From contig JAJEKV010000091.1 in assembly GCA_021234155.1 (NCBI GenBank), forward strand, positions 2,549,501 to 2,613,500: a stretch of DNA of 64,000 nt, written 5' to 3'. Positions 9,552 to 23,346 of the stretch are shown one piece after another. How positions within the stretch are numbered: position 1 is the first letter of the stretch; each line of letters begins with the position of its first letter. The notes below the pieces were generated by a model. It had not been told where the DNA came from. It saw nothing but the letters and a program-made list of their open reading frames with translations, and ran no database searches. The DNA comes from Isoetes taiwanensis (lineage: Eukaryota; Streptophyta; Lycopodiopsida; Isoetales; Isoetaceae). A program made the translations under genes and the position numbers.

Positions 9552-12500
9552 CTAGATTCAAATCTAAGTTAATGCGAAGCGTTTCGTTGGATGGAATTGC
9601 TGGTTGGCAAATGATATTACTTTAAATCTTGAAAATTTATGTTGGCATTCACATCAACTACAAACGCCTTGCAAATAGTATTTTGTTTGTATGTTGTGAT
9701 TTTGCAATAATCCTATGTTTTTACAGGAAACGTATTTAACGTACTTTGGTGGTAAAGGAAATGTGTTATGGTGGTAGGAGAATTTTGTGTTTAAGATGTA
9801 TAACATTTGGTGCTCATGAGAATTAAGAATGTCTTCTTCTAAGAACACTTTGCAAGTTTGTTTGCACTTTGAATGTTGCTATTATTCATATTTGTTTGAG
9901 CTAGAGAGGATGTACACAGCTTGGAAGCAAAGCTATATGGCAATGTGTGCAACATTGGATCCATTATATTTAATGTGCCTAATATAGAATAAGAGAGACA
10001 TGAATCATGTTATTTGGGTGTGAAAACATGCCAAATCTTATAAGAATGTTTCTATATGCTAAGAATTTTATGTTTTCTTATATTAGGACTTACTTAATGA
10101 TCATTTGATATTATGAGAGATCATTTCGATGTGTATGCTCAAGGGGCAATACTTTGATACTTTCCACCGTCCCTATATGTGCATAAGCCTATGGCATGCA
10201 ATCAAGATCAAAGCCGCCTTCATTTTGTAATGAATGTGAAGATGTATTTCAAGAATTCCTTGTGTAAGCCAAGCCCTATAAAAGAGATAATATAAAGGAC
10301 AACCTTTTATAGGTCTGTGGAACCATGATAATAATTAGAACTTATTTCTTTTTCTAATTAGCAGTACTTAGAATGTGTTCTTCCTTCATGGTGTGCTTGC
10401 TGTATACTCGTTAGAATGTCACCTATTGCAAATTGTAATCACATATAATTAATGCAGCCCTCTCTCTGCAACAAATTATAAGCTGAAAATATACACACAA
10501 TATATATAGACATAAGCATAGAAATCAGATTTCAATCATAAAACCTATGTGCAGAATGAGTAGCTGCTTCAATCTAGAAAATGATAATTAAATACCAAGG
10601 TAGCAGATGTCTCTCTTCCATGCAAGTTATAGACGACAATAGCCATGATTTGTGTATGAGATGGCTTCTCTCTGCCATCTACCTACATACTTGAACATGA
10701 TATAAATTATTCAACAACAAAAGCTACCTCTATGATCTGTATAAGATGGCTCCTCTCCTTTATCTACCTACAGATCTCCCTGATGAATAAAACATATAAG
10801 TATCCATCAGCAAGAAAATCTAGGCAGCTAAATTTAACGTAAGATAAGACTGGGCAACAACATATGCACTTCAAATCCGATTAAATAACCCCCATCATAC
10901 TTGAAATTATTGAACTACTTTATGTGAATGTCCTAAGGCAGTATCAACATTTGCACAAGTTACATATTCCAAAACCAACCTCACATGTTATTTTCTTTTG
11001 CTTATTATGTATTTTGATTGATCCCCATGTCTTAGCCATTATGGGATAATGTGGCAACATCAATAGGTTCTTTGGACTCCAATTACCTATTTGCTTGATT
11101 CAGCCTGGTAACCTGTAAAAACTTACTAATTTCTTCTAATTTGAGAATGTTATAAAAAATCTCATGTAATATCCAAATTTATCATAACTGGGAAGTTGAC
11201 AGTCAGCACATTTACCAATCGAGTTTAAGAGTTTTCAAATGAATTGTCTTGTGTAAGACACCCTAAACTCTAAAAGCATATCAAGCTATGTGTAAGATTG
11301 GAGTATATCTATGGTGGAGTCTCACCAATCACAACGGTCAATAGCAGCTCATGCTCGAGACAGTAATAATCTAGCAAACAAAGTTTTCAGGTTGACAATC
11401 TAACCTTGGTTTTCTTGTTGGCCTTCAGATATCAAATAGAACACCTTTAAGTCCCTCCTCCTAATTCTATTTAAAATAAGTATTCTAGCATGTTCGCAAG
11501 CATGTTGTTTCAATAAAAAATATATACTTACTTTGGGAGAAATGCCTCAGTTGTTTACCAATCTTGTTCAAAATGCATCTATCGGGTCATTCCTACAGGC
11601 AAAAAGCAAGATGAGACATAGCCTATTCAGAAAACAGTAGGTTTGATGGAATAAAACTTCATATACATGACGCCACATCTACATCGATTGTTTGTTCGCA
11701 AGCATTTCCTAGGAAGTGAGAAATAAAGCAGTGACTTCAATTGCTAATTGCAGCTGGTAAGCTCTTCTTCAGTAACCCAAAAGTGAAGGCAAAGTCTAAT
11801 GGGGACAGAGATAAGGAAATACATATTGGTAGAGCTAATCCATACAATCTCTAATAATCTCGCAAAATCAGAATAAAAGTTGCATAATGGGCATCTTCAA
11901 AATCCATGATAGATCAGTATATTTGTTTCCAGTACAAGCTAAATAGTCTTGCTAAGCAGTGCAAGCTAAATAGTCTTGCTAAGCAGATGTTCTATGAGAG
12001 AGATATTCTGCTAGTTATAGTAACAGCAAAGGACCTATATATCTACACCTCACAATTTGCATATGCAATACAAAAATTCGGGATGAACCACTTGTTTGCA
12101 AGTTAAGCACGCACTACAAACAATTTCTATGCTCTATTATCATTACCAATTGAATAGTCCATGATCTGTGCTTGATCTTTCTGCCATCAGATGAGTCAAA
12201 TTAGCTCCGCTGGTCCATGACCATCATCAGTAACATGAGACCTGAGACATGCCAAAGTTAATGTCCAGACTATAGTAAACCGACATCCTAATAAAGACAC
12301 CACACAGAAATGTCATATTTGGCATCGAACCATTTCTCTTTCAACAATTGTAATGCAAGCTCTAACATAACCAATCAACTCTAACACTGTAACATTTCCG
12401 ATAGTCAAAGCACTCTAAATCCCACGAAATGGAGCACTCTAAATTTCATGAAATGGAGCATGATCATGCAATTACATGCATATTGTATGAACATATAAGA

Positions 12501-13990
12501 ACATCAAGTCTAATCTTAATGATGCCAAGCAGCAAGTAAAAGACGACTTACGTTGTGTATGTTGAAGGAAGGAAGGAAGGTACTTTTATCGTGTATGTTG
12601 AAGGGAGAGGCAGAGCAAGTCTGGCAAGGCACCATAGCTAGTACAGGTAAATCAAATCTAGCAATGCACCACAGCATGTACAAAATCATGATTGATTATC
12701 TGCATCTCAATGAGCAATGAAATAGCAAACACCTTTTTCTACAATCTCTTTGAACCCTTTGGTATTTCCTTGGACTATCAATATAGAGGAGCATAATGAC
12801 TAAAGAATGAACAAATGTTACCACTTGGTTCTGATCCTTGTTTGATTATTGAAGTGCAGCAGGATCTCCTGTATCAGGCCCATGTCCGTCTAAAATCACA
12901 CTCTCCCTTTATAACCCCAGAGATTTTTAGTAGAACTCACTATCCATCAAATCAAATCAATGCATTAGACCGCTGAGGACTAGCAGTTATACCTGGAATT
13001 TGAGCACTATGGAAAAAAAAATCTTACTTTTAAGGATTTCGAATTAGAAGCTAAATCCAGGAAACTTGTGGACTGCCATATCCAGATCAAAAATCTATGG
13101 CTAAGTAGCATACTTACTTGAAATTAGTTCAGTCTACACCTGCTCTGGCAAAACCGTTCAAATCCTCAAGACAAAACAAAATATGACGGACAACCCCTTC
13201 AGCAAAATCGTTAAAATAAGAAACGGAATAGAAAATGTAAGTATATCTGTCCGCCATCTCCATTCAGATGCAATCCGACGTCTCCAACATCATCTTTCAT
13301 CAGATTTTGCCAAAAACAAACACGGTCTGTACGCGATTGAGTTGACTATGTGATAGAAGCAAGAACCCATGCCAAGCTTGAAAAAAGCATCGCTGCATCA
13401 CTCGTCTTTGCCAACATGCACGCTCGCTCAAAATCTGCAGTTTTGGAATCATATAACAAACCCACTGAAATGTAAAAACGAATTGGAGAGCATACAACCC
13501 AGCCATGGTAGAAAGACCCGGGCTTTGCATGCAACCAAGAAGCCTCTAGATTATGCAGCCTGTACACACCGGATTGGCATCAGCAGCAGTAGACTTGCTT
13601 AAAGCGGGATAAAACGTGGCTTCCATACTGCCAAAAATTGGGGACGGATAATCTGCAATGCAAACCATATAGTTGAATTTCAAATCATCGTTAAAACCAC
13701 AGCCCGATTTTTAGAACACCGTGAAAATTTTCCGCAAAAAAAACCCCAAACCTTAGAAAACTAACTTAAAAAAAAATCTAAAAAGTTTTCCTCTAGATCA
13801 GAAAAATCGAATTTAAACAAGAGATTTCGTATGTTTATGAGGGACCATTAAACTGACATTGGAGTGAAAAAATACATACATGGTATGTATCTGGTGTTTA
13901 TACAGAAAGTTTATAAATATGCTCTGAGGCAAACTTTCTGAGGAGGAGCTTCTGTGAAAGAGATTTGGAGTGTGAGCAAACCAATTTTGC
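9552..13990. other. Gene-poor stretch, no element recognised
   Basis: About 4.4 kb of AT-rich sequence without a credible coding region. Local features include a duplicated GAT-TGTAT-AGATGGCT-CTCTC block near 10650 and 10735, a tandem duplication of CAAGCTAAATAGTCTTGCTA at about 11936-11986, a tandem GAAATGGAGCACTCTAAAT pair at 12410-12460, and GGAAGGAAGG near 12570. ORFs of 60-77 codons near 13300-13600 show no domain and overlap on both strands. Confidence 0.6.
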
Positions 13991-14007
13991 AAAGACAGCG
14001 TAATCAG

Positions 14008-14215
14008 GTGGGTGGTTTATAGCTTACACCGGGGATGTTAGGGTGATTGAATTTGGTATCAGAGCAGGGCTCGAGTTCGAGTCTCCATGGGGGCAAGTAT
14101 GACCCGGAATACCGTTGGACGGTAGGTCATTACTTGGTTTGTGATGCTCGAGGACGAGCATAGTCTAGTGGGAGAGATTGTAATAGACCCATGGGAGACC
14201 GCTCGAGTAGATCTT
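14008..14215 (+). mobile_element. 3' end of a second copy of element A: pol end, PPT and 37 bp of LTR
   Basis: Starting at GGTGGTTTATAGC, this segment is the near-perfect reverse complement of 33456-33655, the 3' end of element A. It includes GATGCTCGAGGACGAGCAT, the polypurine tract AGTGGGAGAGAT at 14167-14178 and the first 37 bases of the A LTR (TGTAATAGACCC…ATCTT, 14179-14215). The LTR stops where element B begins. ATCTT is the target duplication shared with 38355-38359. Confidence 0.85.
14167..14178 (+). other. Polypurine tract of element A copy 2
   Basis: AGTGGGAGAGAT lies immediately before the LTR start TGTAA. It follows the stop-region sequence CTCGAGGACGAGCAT, which is common before the PPT in plant gypsy elements. 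Confidence 0.75.
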
Positions 14216-15797
14216 TGTGACGGCCCCAGCTCATATACGATGCCCCGATCGTATACAAACTGGAGATCATCCCTCAAACCAGCATCTGCTCGCTGACATG
14301 AGGCCGTCCACCTAACATCGGGCCCTTGATGGTGGCCAAGAACCGGCGACGGGAAGAATGGACATGTCATTCATCCCGATCTCCCTCGGGATCGACCTAG
14401 GCTGCGGAAGGCGTAAACAAAACATGAGCACATGACATCAATCAACAATAACATACCCACCTCGAAGGGTGGTCCACCATATCACGGTATGGCTGCAACA
14501 ACGGATCGGTACATCAACATAACATGGGGAAATCCTACCCGGGCTCGGACTCATGGGGAAAGACGGCGGCTTGGGGTCTCGGATAGCAATCGGGGGCAGA
14601 ATTCATGGCAAATGGATTTGGCCGGCATAGGAACATGGTCGTTGGGTAGTCCACTCCATCCGCCCCTCTGTGCATGCATACTTTGCGGATAGATCGAAAA
14701 GTATTGGAGCTGACCAGTAACTGTGGGGTGAATAGCCGGAGGGGCTACTACTACCGGGTTGCATCTCCCCGGTCCCAATGAGGCAGGAGGAGATCTCTCT
14801 CCTCCGGAAGGTTCATGCTAATCGCAGGCGAGCTAGAGAGCCCTTTGCTCGTCTCGACTTGAACTCTTTGGAAGATGGCGCATCACCCACGAGTGTCGAG
14901 CCCATACCACCGCCCTCGCGCGATTGTGTGGTATTAGGCCTAGCTCCAGCCGGCGTTCCCGGCCGTCGTTCTGGCGCCCGGTGAGATCAACCGTGATTAG
15001 ACAAGCCCTCCCTTGTCGGCCCGGTCTAGCTCCGCCACCCACGACCCAAAGGCGGGCTCTTATGTACGAGCCGCGTGGTGGGAATTAATGGGCTAAAACT
15101 AGGATCATACAACTACTTGGGCTCACGGGTCTCTACCCCCTTCCCAATACACAAGAGTGGCATAGAATGTCAAAACATCATCACAATGAACTAAAAATAA
15201 TAGAATACATCTATTCTAATCTACCTAATCATACATGGTTAGGTTCCTTTGTTAGTGTCTATCATTCTTAGGCTGTAGGGGGTAAGCCTATAGCTAAGAA
15301 TGGATGCTAAACCTCTTGAAAAGAGGCACGATAACTTTCGGATCTACCTATTGAATCAACCACCCACCCGCATCTTGGCTGGCTCCCCTCCCTCAAAGCG
15401 TCCATTTGCTGATCTCGGTCTGCTGATCTTGGATCAGTACGCAGCACAGGGAGATCTGACTTCTATGCTCCCGTTCAGGCGGAAATGCATCCTCTGCTTT
15501 GCTCAATCCGAGACTTCGGGGGTGAGAACGAAAGGGTTTCCCTTTTAGGGTTTATGCCCCTTTATCCCCACAATTTAGGGCTGGTCCCTTTTGGTCAATG
15601 GGTCATTGCCACGTGGCAAGAAGGGATTATATTCACATGTTGCTTTAACATGTGCAATATAATGGTTCACAAGGTCGTACCCTAGGGTACTACCCTTTAC
15701 GGTCGCCGTGTACATGTCGTCTGAGTCGACATGTACTAGTGACGTCAAGATTATAATATGCGTATGCATACCAGGTATGTTATCTTGGAGCGTCACA
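14216..15797 (-). repeat. Element B 3' LTR (1582 bp), minus orientation
   Basis: Termini are TGTGAC…GTCACA. It is homologous in inverse orientation to the LTR at 38360-39885 along its whole length, for example the CATCGTATATGAGCTGGGGC end and the GATGCATTTCCGC middle. On the minus strand a purine tract precedes it at 15815-15798. The outer side carries the 5-bp target duplication ATCTT of the element-A LTR. Confidence 0.9.
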
Positions 15798-15815
15798 TTC
15801 TCCCCACCTTGAATT
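15798..15815 (-). other. Polypurine tract of element B
   Basis: On the minus strand AATTCAAGGTGGGGAGAA ends at the LTR start. Just upstream the sequence can be read GACGTCTTTGAGGGCAAAG-like, resembling the last codons of a gypsy polyprotein, but no protein upstream can be followed. Confidence 0.7.
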
Positions 15816-18800
15816 GATCTTTGCCCTCAAAGACATCGAGTCTCCCACCTTGGACTCTTCGTCTCCACGCAATCAAACGATGCATACGATATACTACTAT
15901 AATACTTACACATTTATTAAGATTACCTTAAGGTAATATTTTTAAATCATTATTAGGCCATTACATTATCAAATAACTTGTCAAATCGTAACTTCTATTA
16001 AAACCAGGTACTTATTAGTTTCTGTTATCACAACATTTAGTTTATCACAATTTAACACTTTCATATACAATTATTATTTAAGGTATTCTTCATTCCTTGC
16101 AACACATTCCAACAAAATTTGTGTTGCAAGTCTTGACCTATAAAATCTCAGTATTAATTTTACAATATCTATAATTACACACTTACTATCTTAATTATTA
16201 TAATTACTCTAAGGTAATGTTTAAGACATTCTTTGTACTATTTTATTATCCAATTAACTTATGACTTCATAACTTAATCCCATAAAGGTAATTATTGCCC
16301 TTACTTAATACAATATTTAAGTTTATCAAAGTTTATCAATTTAGGTACAAAATTTACACTTCTAAGGTACTCTTCATCCCTTGCAACACATTATAACAAA
16401 ATTTGTGTTGCAAGTCTTCAGAAACTTCGACCTCCTAAGCCCTCCGGGGGCTCTATTGGCCCGTGAGTCGTCACTCACGTTAGAACCATTTTAATTATTA
16501 ATAAAATTTTGGTTATATGGTGACCACCCACCTATCTACATGGATGCATGGCTAATCTCCGTAGGAAGAGGGTGAATCTTCCATTATGGGCCGGAGGCAG
16601 CCTATATGCCTATATACGCTCATGCCTACACCCTAGTTGCCCGGCGTGGAGGATAGGTCCTTCCCAGTATATGGCGTGAAGGCCGATTCCTCCTATCAAA
16701 GTATATATGGGGCTAGAGGTGCTTTTTCCTATCAATGCATTCCTGAATGACCTCCTTTCTCTCGAGGTCGTCTACCTCCGTGGAGCAGTAGACTTTCTAA
16801 TCTACCTTCCACTCATCCAAGGGAAACGCTTGAGTCATGCCTACATTGACATTACACCCGCCCTAGAGATCACCGTAGTAATCTCATCATCGGTAGTAAC
16901 GCATGCAACCCTTACCTCATAGGTTGCATGCGTTATACTTAACTACACATGAAATTAATCTAAACACAAATCGACATGCACGAGCGATTTTTCTTTGGCT
17001 CCCTTTAATGCATGTGATTAACATAATTACCTTAACGTAATATTTATGAATTAACGTTATCATAGCATCGGGATACATTACTTCGATAGTACAATTATAT
17101 TTACTCTAAGCTTTGCAATATTTAATTACTTTTAGATCGCGATTATTTAAACAATAACCCTGATTTTAGACCTATTGTTACATAGAGAAGGTTTTAGTTA
17201 TCATACACAAGAATTAGATGTGCTTCTTATTCTCTTCCTTGGGTCTTGCATTACCCTTGGAAGTATATCCCTAAGATGCGCTTAAGTATATCCGAATTCT
17301 ATTTTCTATTTATATTTATAAGGACCTCGAGGTCATATAGCTATCCTTGGAAGGAATTGCATCCCTACGAAGGATTAATTAACATGCTAACTCACATTAT
17401 CGTTGTTATTTAACTTATTTCCGTATGATACATATCGTCTGACAATTTCTATGCAGTTATTAGGATCTATATTTAACTTATCTATAAGACACATTAAAGC
17501 TTATAATACATGCGCACACCTTACCTAAGGCTAGAACGCATCCACCCATTGAGCTGGCGTTGAGTAATTTGGAGATGACTTTGTCGTTGCATTTCTCCCA
17601 TAGTTTTGCTCCACTTCATTGGTGTAGTTAGCTACTACGTCAGTCTCGCACGTTGAAGGCCTCCTGAGCCTAAGGTATCTATCTATTTTACGCTCTATTC
17701 GCCGGCCATTGCGGAGTGAACTCTATTCTGGTCGGTCAATTCGATGCAAATGCGTTCAATCTCGAGATTGAGCCCTCCCACTTTCTTCAAAAAAAGAAAA
17801 TGGTCTGCACCCTTCAATGGCGTTGTACACAGCGTCATATTTATCTCTCCCCTTAAGAGGTTATACGCTTCTTATTTAGCGCATTAATTTACTAGCCTTA
17901 GCTGACATATATAACCATCTAAGATGGATATACATATTATGTTATCATTTATTTCAATATAGCTATGGGTTACCTACTTAGTTAGAACGATTCTAAACCA
18001 CAAGGTTTTGTCATTATGACAATTCCTTTTGTCTCAAAAGACTACTTGATTACTATAATTCTTATTTTAGATGTACCTTACATGTATTATTCTTTTATAT
18101 TCTAGAGATTCCCCCTTTCTTAGTTATTTAAACTCTTGGAATATTCCTACCAATCGAATTGATGGCATCGTAACAAGTTGGGTAGGACTTGTTAGATTAC
18201 TTCTTTTTTTTTTGGTTGGATTATTCTTTGGAGGTACTAGATTTATACATGGTCAACAATTATCCTAGTAGTGATTCCTTCTTAGCGAGGTGATCAATCT
18301 CACCAAGTGATTTCAATACGTTGGATGTCTGTTAACGATCGTGTATAATTTTAGTCACTCCTATGCGTTTCCTTCCCAATCCTTGATGCTTAGCTCAATA
18401 TTGGGGCAATCCTTTCAGCGAGAATATCCGGCAATGCCTTCTAATCCCAATATGGATGTTGCCGTCCGTACATTTAACCTACTAAGCCCCATGGTCTTAG
18501 ATTCCTGAGCTTGCTAGAAGCTCATCCACTGGTTGCCTGCTTGAAGTAGCAAGGTACGTTCTTCCGAGTCGCTCGATACCTCGGTCTCCTTGACGGTGGC
18601 TCCTCTTGATGTAGAGGTTGACTTTGTTCGTTTAGAAGCCTCTCCTTGCTGGTCTTTGATGGTGTAGTTGGTCACTTGAAATCTTCCATGCCGCTTTTCA
18701 AAAGCCTGAAGGTGGCGCCGTTGAAAAAGATCTTTCATCTTGAACTCTTTGTCTTGGCAGCTAAAGGACGACTCTATATCCGATATTGTTTCCTCGACTC

Positions 18801-21021
18801 CATCGACGTCTCATACATCGAGTCCTCTTATCGTTATCGCGTTGCCCGAAGAGTGTTGAAGATGTTGATTGCTTCACCCCTGCAAATTGCCTGACATCTC
18901 TTCGTCTAATTTGTTACGCTATGGGAGGGAAGAAATAACAAGGGAACTATATATGCAAAGCATATAGCTTACATAATTACAATTACTAATAGAGTTATTA
19001 AGTCCCCCTTGTGCCTCCCTTCGAGTTGCACACCTACTCCTTGGTAATGTCATCGGTGTTCCTCCTGGTGGCATGGTGTTGACGATCTATATCCTCCTAT
19101 TTGTACGTCAGCTCGTACTCCGGGGTAACTTGTTGATATACTTGGGCCCTCCGATGCCCGGGGGGTGCGCCTATCCTATAGGGGATATGCCACCTGCGTA
19201 CATAGGGTTGTAAAAAATCCCCTATATACGACACTTTTTTAATCAAAAACCCCTACCATACGATTTTCAAATTTTGCATGCATATACCCCCTCCCAATTT
19301 TATACGTCATTTATCAATTAAAAAACCCCTCGCATACGACCTTTTGTGAACATTACATATACCCCCAATATGTATACTGAATTGAAGTATCATGTTTGAT
19401 AATGTTTGCTCATATGAGTCTCACATTCTCCTTCACATCTCAAAACATTAAGCTTCAGTAATCATATGCAAATATCATGTGATTCACTCAAAACCATAGT
19501 TTTTACAACCCAAGAAAATCATGACATCCAACTAAAGTGGCATTGAGGTAGCATGAAGCAATAGATAACATGCACACAACATGGCATAATCCAAGGCTGT
19601 TTATACTTGGCCAAAGACTAAGCAACCTTGTTCTTCCCTTTGTCACCTGCAAAAATAAAAACACACACCAAGTGTTGCAATCTGATTGATGCCCCTACGA
19701 ATAGGCTGCCGAATCACTAAGCCCCCTCCGTATCATACCATGTTCGGTTCCCCCCCACGGAGCACCCCTCTCTGTTAGTGTACGAAGAATTCAAAAAAAA
19801 AAAAGTACATTGTACCGTAGGTATATATACTAAGAACCCACAAAATTAACCCCTTCATGTTTACGCACGTGGTTTGGGGGGTTCTTATGAGTGACTCCCC
19901 TTTGCTCCGATGTTTGTCGGCTATGGCACAACACGCTTTGCATCACATTCTAACTAAAGGTGTGCTGGTCGTTGATGCTTCAACATTTAAATGCCTCGAT
20001 TACGTTTCTCGTCTTTGTAATTGTTTCCCCTTCATGATACTTGAAGCTATTTGGGCGTCTCTTGAGGTTGTCGGCGCTTCCTTTGGCTATACTTCTGCGG
20101 AGTTGTTCTCTTCTGCGGTTGTTCTTTGAATCGTCGATCCTTGGGTTCACCAAGTTGCATGCAAGTCAGCGTGCAAGTCATCGGCTCGCCTGCGCTTTGC
20201 CTCACCTAGTTGGTTCTCCATCGAGCTTCCAATCTTCCTTGCTGATCCCTCGATCACTGGCTTGGCGTTGTCACGTTCCTCGATGCTATGCCGTCTTCTT
20301 GTCTTGAGGTACCCTCCGGTGGTTTTGATTGTGCCCGTCGGTTTGATCCTCCCATTGCCTCTAGGAAGCTCTTGAAGAAGTCGGTTTGCTAACACTTCTC
20401 CAGCTTTCAGTTCGACCTTTGTGCCTCTATGCATGCCGGTCTCTCGTCAAGTAAAGCTTCATGGCTCTCCTCCTGCTGGCTATATTGTCGGGGTGATGGA
20501 TCCTTATATTTTTGCAGCGGCTTGACCCTTGAGTTGAAGAAGTACACGCCTTTAGATATAGTCTTGTTGTTGAATAGCCTGGCTATTATCTTAAACTCTC
20601 TTTTTGCCGAAGGTGCTTCAGTTGCTATCCTTGTCGTTAAGGTGTCGAGTGCTTCTACCTTTGGCGTTTGATGTCCCTCATGTCGGAGATACGATCGGCT
20701 TCTTTTCTTCTAATTACTGGTAGGAGTACCTGACGAAGCCATCACCTAGTTGTTGAAGGCATATCTCCTCGTCGCAGTGCCTTTAGTAAGTGCCTCTCCA
20801 TCTAATACACGTGTCATAGCGCATCACCCTATATTACCACAAGGTGGAATTATGGTCGTCGAGATGTTGCCTTCTTAGTTGGCTCGTTGATGTCGGGTCG
20901 TTCCTCCTTTGATTGTTGAGGCCACTCGTGTCGTAAGTTCATCAAGTGTTGCCGCTGCCACAAGAGGTAGTGTTGCGTCCTGACGATGTCCTGGTGCAGC
21001 GCTGATGATCTTGACATGACC
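15816..21021 (-). mobile_element. Element B interior, 3' half (no recognised protein)
   Basis: This joins the B 3' LTR. I could not find gag, protease, RT or integrase motifs in any minus-strand frame. 15840-18450 is AT-rich with an internal duplication. 18500-20900 is richer in CpG and encodes Arg/Lys/Glu-rich ORFs on the minus strand (74 codons at 18738-18514, 95 codons at 20434-20147) of uncertain meaning. 19150-19860 is non-coding. With the 5' half at 39899-43558 the interior totals about 8.9 kb, which would suit a large retrotransposon derivative (LARD) moved in trans. Confidence 0.6.
15918..16430. repeat. About 285-bp tandem duplication inside element B
   Basis: Both copies run from a TTAC-TAAGGTAAT motif (15927 and 16207) to CCTTGCAACACATT…AACAAAATTTGTGTTGCAAG (about 16095-16135 and 16379-16419). 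The latter contains an inverted TTGCAACACA/TGTGTTGCAA pair that forms a stem. A weak third start occurs near 17030. Confidence 0.8.
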
Positions 21022-21435
21022 GGTGGGAGAATCTTTTTTCAAAAAAGAGCATCTTAATTTTTGGCTCAATGAGGTCTAATTTTGGTGAGGTGGCAAGGTT
21101 ATGGAGTGATGTGGCAAATGGGTGATGACATGGCACAATGAGGTGATGATGTGGCAAGCAAGGTGGTAAAATACCTTTTTTCTAGCAAAACTTTTTGTGA
21201 TGTGGTGATGAGGTGGATGACGTGTATGGTGATGTGGTGATGAGGTGGATGACATATGTATGGTGATGTGGATGTACTTGAGTGATGATGTGGATGACAT
21301 TTGGCATTTTGAAGATGATGTAGATGATTTGGCATAATATTTGGCACTTGTGCACAAATGATCTTAGACCTTAGGAATAGCCAAATTTGGTGGAGTTTTT
21401 TGCATTTTCTCAAGAAAGTGGATGAATAATAGGTA
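21022..21435 (-). repeat. Family-C LTR, middle part (split copy)
   Basis: Read on the minus strand this aligns with 31970-32525, including CCACCAAATTTGGC, GTCTAAGATCAT and the end GATTCTCCCA. It holds a minisatellite of GATGATGTGGCA / GATGACATGGC units on the plus strand. The homology stops at a CCACC-containing junction with element B at 21022-21027. The rest of this LTR lies at 25799-26244 (left part) and 43559-46826 (right part). Confidence 0.8.
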
Positions 21436-21446
21436 CTAGGAACGTG

Positions 21447-21465
21447 TGCCCGGCGATGCCGGGCA
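21447..21465 (-). other. Helitron 3' terminal hairpin
   Basis: A perfect 8-bp stem with a 3-base loop, located 7 bases inside the CTAG terminus. It is the usual termination signal in Helitron rolling-circle transposition. Confidence 0.85.
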
Positions 21466-21492
21466 TTAGTAGCATATGTGTGGAGTGATAGA

Positions 21493-21652
21493 TTGCATAG
21501 AGTTAGGGATATTATTTGGTGCTTGTGATGGTTTTAGAGTTTTGTGAAGATAGTTGATCCAATGCATTGCCATTGCATAGAGTTAGGGATATTATTTGGT
21601 GCTTGTGATGGTTTTAGGGTTTTGTGAAGATAGTAGATCCAATGCATTGCCA
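21493..21652 (+). repeat. 80-bp tandem duplication
   Basis: Two nearly identical 80-base units (TTGCATAGAGTTAGGGATAT…) begin at 21493 and 21573, with only a few differences (TTTAGAG/TTTAGGG, AGTTGATC/AGTAGATC). The duplication is recent and lies within the Helitron. Confidence 0.95.
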
Positions 21653-23114
21653 ACACAATTGCAATTGACGTGTAGTGGAAAATTGGATGTCGATCTCCTA
21701 ATATACATGTAATTGTAGTGATTGGTGTTGAATTGGAGGTGTAGGATGTGTGTGAGTTTGTCCATATGTATGTTTTCCATATAGCATCTAGTTTATTTAC
21801 TTTCTTGAAATGATAGTAGGTAATGTTCTTGATGGTTGTTGCTGATCTTGCAAGTAGTTATCTAAAGTCAAGATCCTAAACCTAAACCTTAGATACCCTA
21901 AGCTAATACTTGCATTTTCTTGGTCAACAATCTTCTCTTTTCAACGTCAAAGAAGAAGTATTGCAAGAACTTACTTTGGCCATTCATTAGATTTCTCTTT
22001 TGTTGGCTGACAGCTACAACTGAGACATCTTTGACCAGCTGATTCCAGAATCTCCATGAGCAGAATTCATAAAATTAAGCAGAATTCATAAAATTTTCAC
22101 TTCCCTCTAGCTCTAGTTTTGTACATAATACCACAGATTTTAGGATTGACCGTGCATGTTATAGGCTACTTGTGTTGTATGTGCTTATAATTTACGACGA
22201 CTGACAATAGCAAGGTTCACAGGATTCGAACTTCCCTAAAATCTAACAATTCCTTGTTGATGCTCGCCTTTAGATAATCCATGCCCCATTTATGGGTACC
22301 TGTCTTGCCACAATGCCAACCAAAATGAGCTTAAGCCAATGTGAAAAAATGCAGGCTTAAATGGGCCTGCTTTGCCTTTTAGAGCAACGGAACCTGCCAT
22401 ATTCTATTGAATTGAATGTCAAAACACCAATGTCCTCCAGAAAAACATACTGCACCTTACCTCTGCATGTTATATTTTTCAGAACCATAAGAAAATGACA
22501 TAAGGAGATCCGTCCCCCAAAGTGAATGACTATCAATAACACAAAGAATGTAGTAACTTATTTTAAATCAATCCAAAGAAAAGCCTATAGCACACTTTTT
22601 CTCTCCCGGATTTGCTTCGGTTCTCCAAATTTACATGTTTAATCAGGAAACAACCCACCATGAGGGGCTTCCAAATAGCCACCAAACTTGTCCACGCATT
22701 CTTTATTTAGTGATTAACCCTTTACTTTGCTTCAAAAAGGTAGAGATGCATAGAACCCACCATCTCGACCAACATTGTACACTCCAAATACAAAGGTCAT
22801 CCGTTTTCCGGTGGGGTGCTAATCCCATTTACTCTTCCCCTTCCCCAACATTGGCAGCCCGGTAATTGCCTCGGATGTGATCTCCCGGCTACCACTCCTC
22901 CACCCCTGTACTCGATGACCTTTGGTCCGAATGAGGTCTTTGAATCTCCACATTACGGTATCACATGGTTGGAAGCACAATGCTCATAGCCCTCTTTCAT
23001 ACGAAGCGGCATTTTCTCCATTTTGGGTTTGTCCCCGAAGTTTCTCGATTGGTATATGCATTTTTCACCTGGTTGATTGTTCCACGAGCGGGTATTTCAA
23101 TACCAACATTACCA

Positions 23115-23346
23115 TACTTTGTAGCAAGAATGGGTGATCCGGTGAACACGGGCGACCACGGTGTCCTCTGGTGCCTTGGCACGAAATTTGTTTTTTGACG
23201 GAAGGTATTTTGGTGCGAGAATATTTCCTTGAAATTGTTGACCACATCAAGATTGTAAGGATTAATCTCGTTGTCATAACGATATCGAAAAAATTTTCAT
23301 ATGTAAATGCCCTGACAATCGAAATCCCGTCAGCGTGTGGAGCAAA
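23115..23346 (-). pseudogene. DHHC-type protein S-acyltransferase exon fragment
   Basis: DHHC enzymes attach palmitate to cysteines of membrane-associated proteins. On the minus strand, after an acceptor-like TTTGTGCTAG, a frame gives TYENF and then, two bases out of frame, RYRYDNEINPYNLDVVNNFKE near 23287-23221. In a third frame KNKFRAKAPED follows near 23190-23160. In that order these match the conserved block after the DHHC domain of plant enzymes (RYRYD…NPYN-G…NNF-E-F…FRAKV). Frameshifts make it dead. The DHHC motif itself is not seen. It lies inside the Helitron and on the same strand, so it is most simply a captured exon. Confidence 0.65.
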
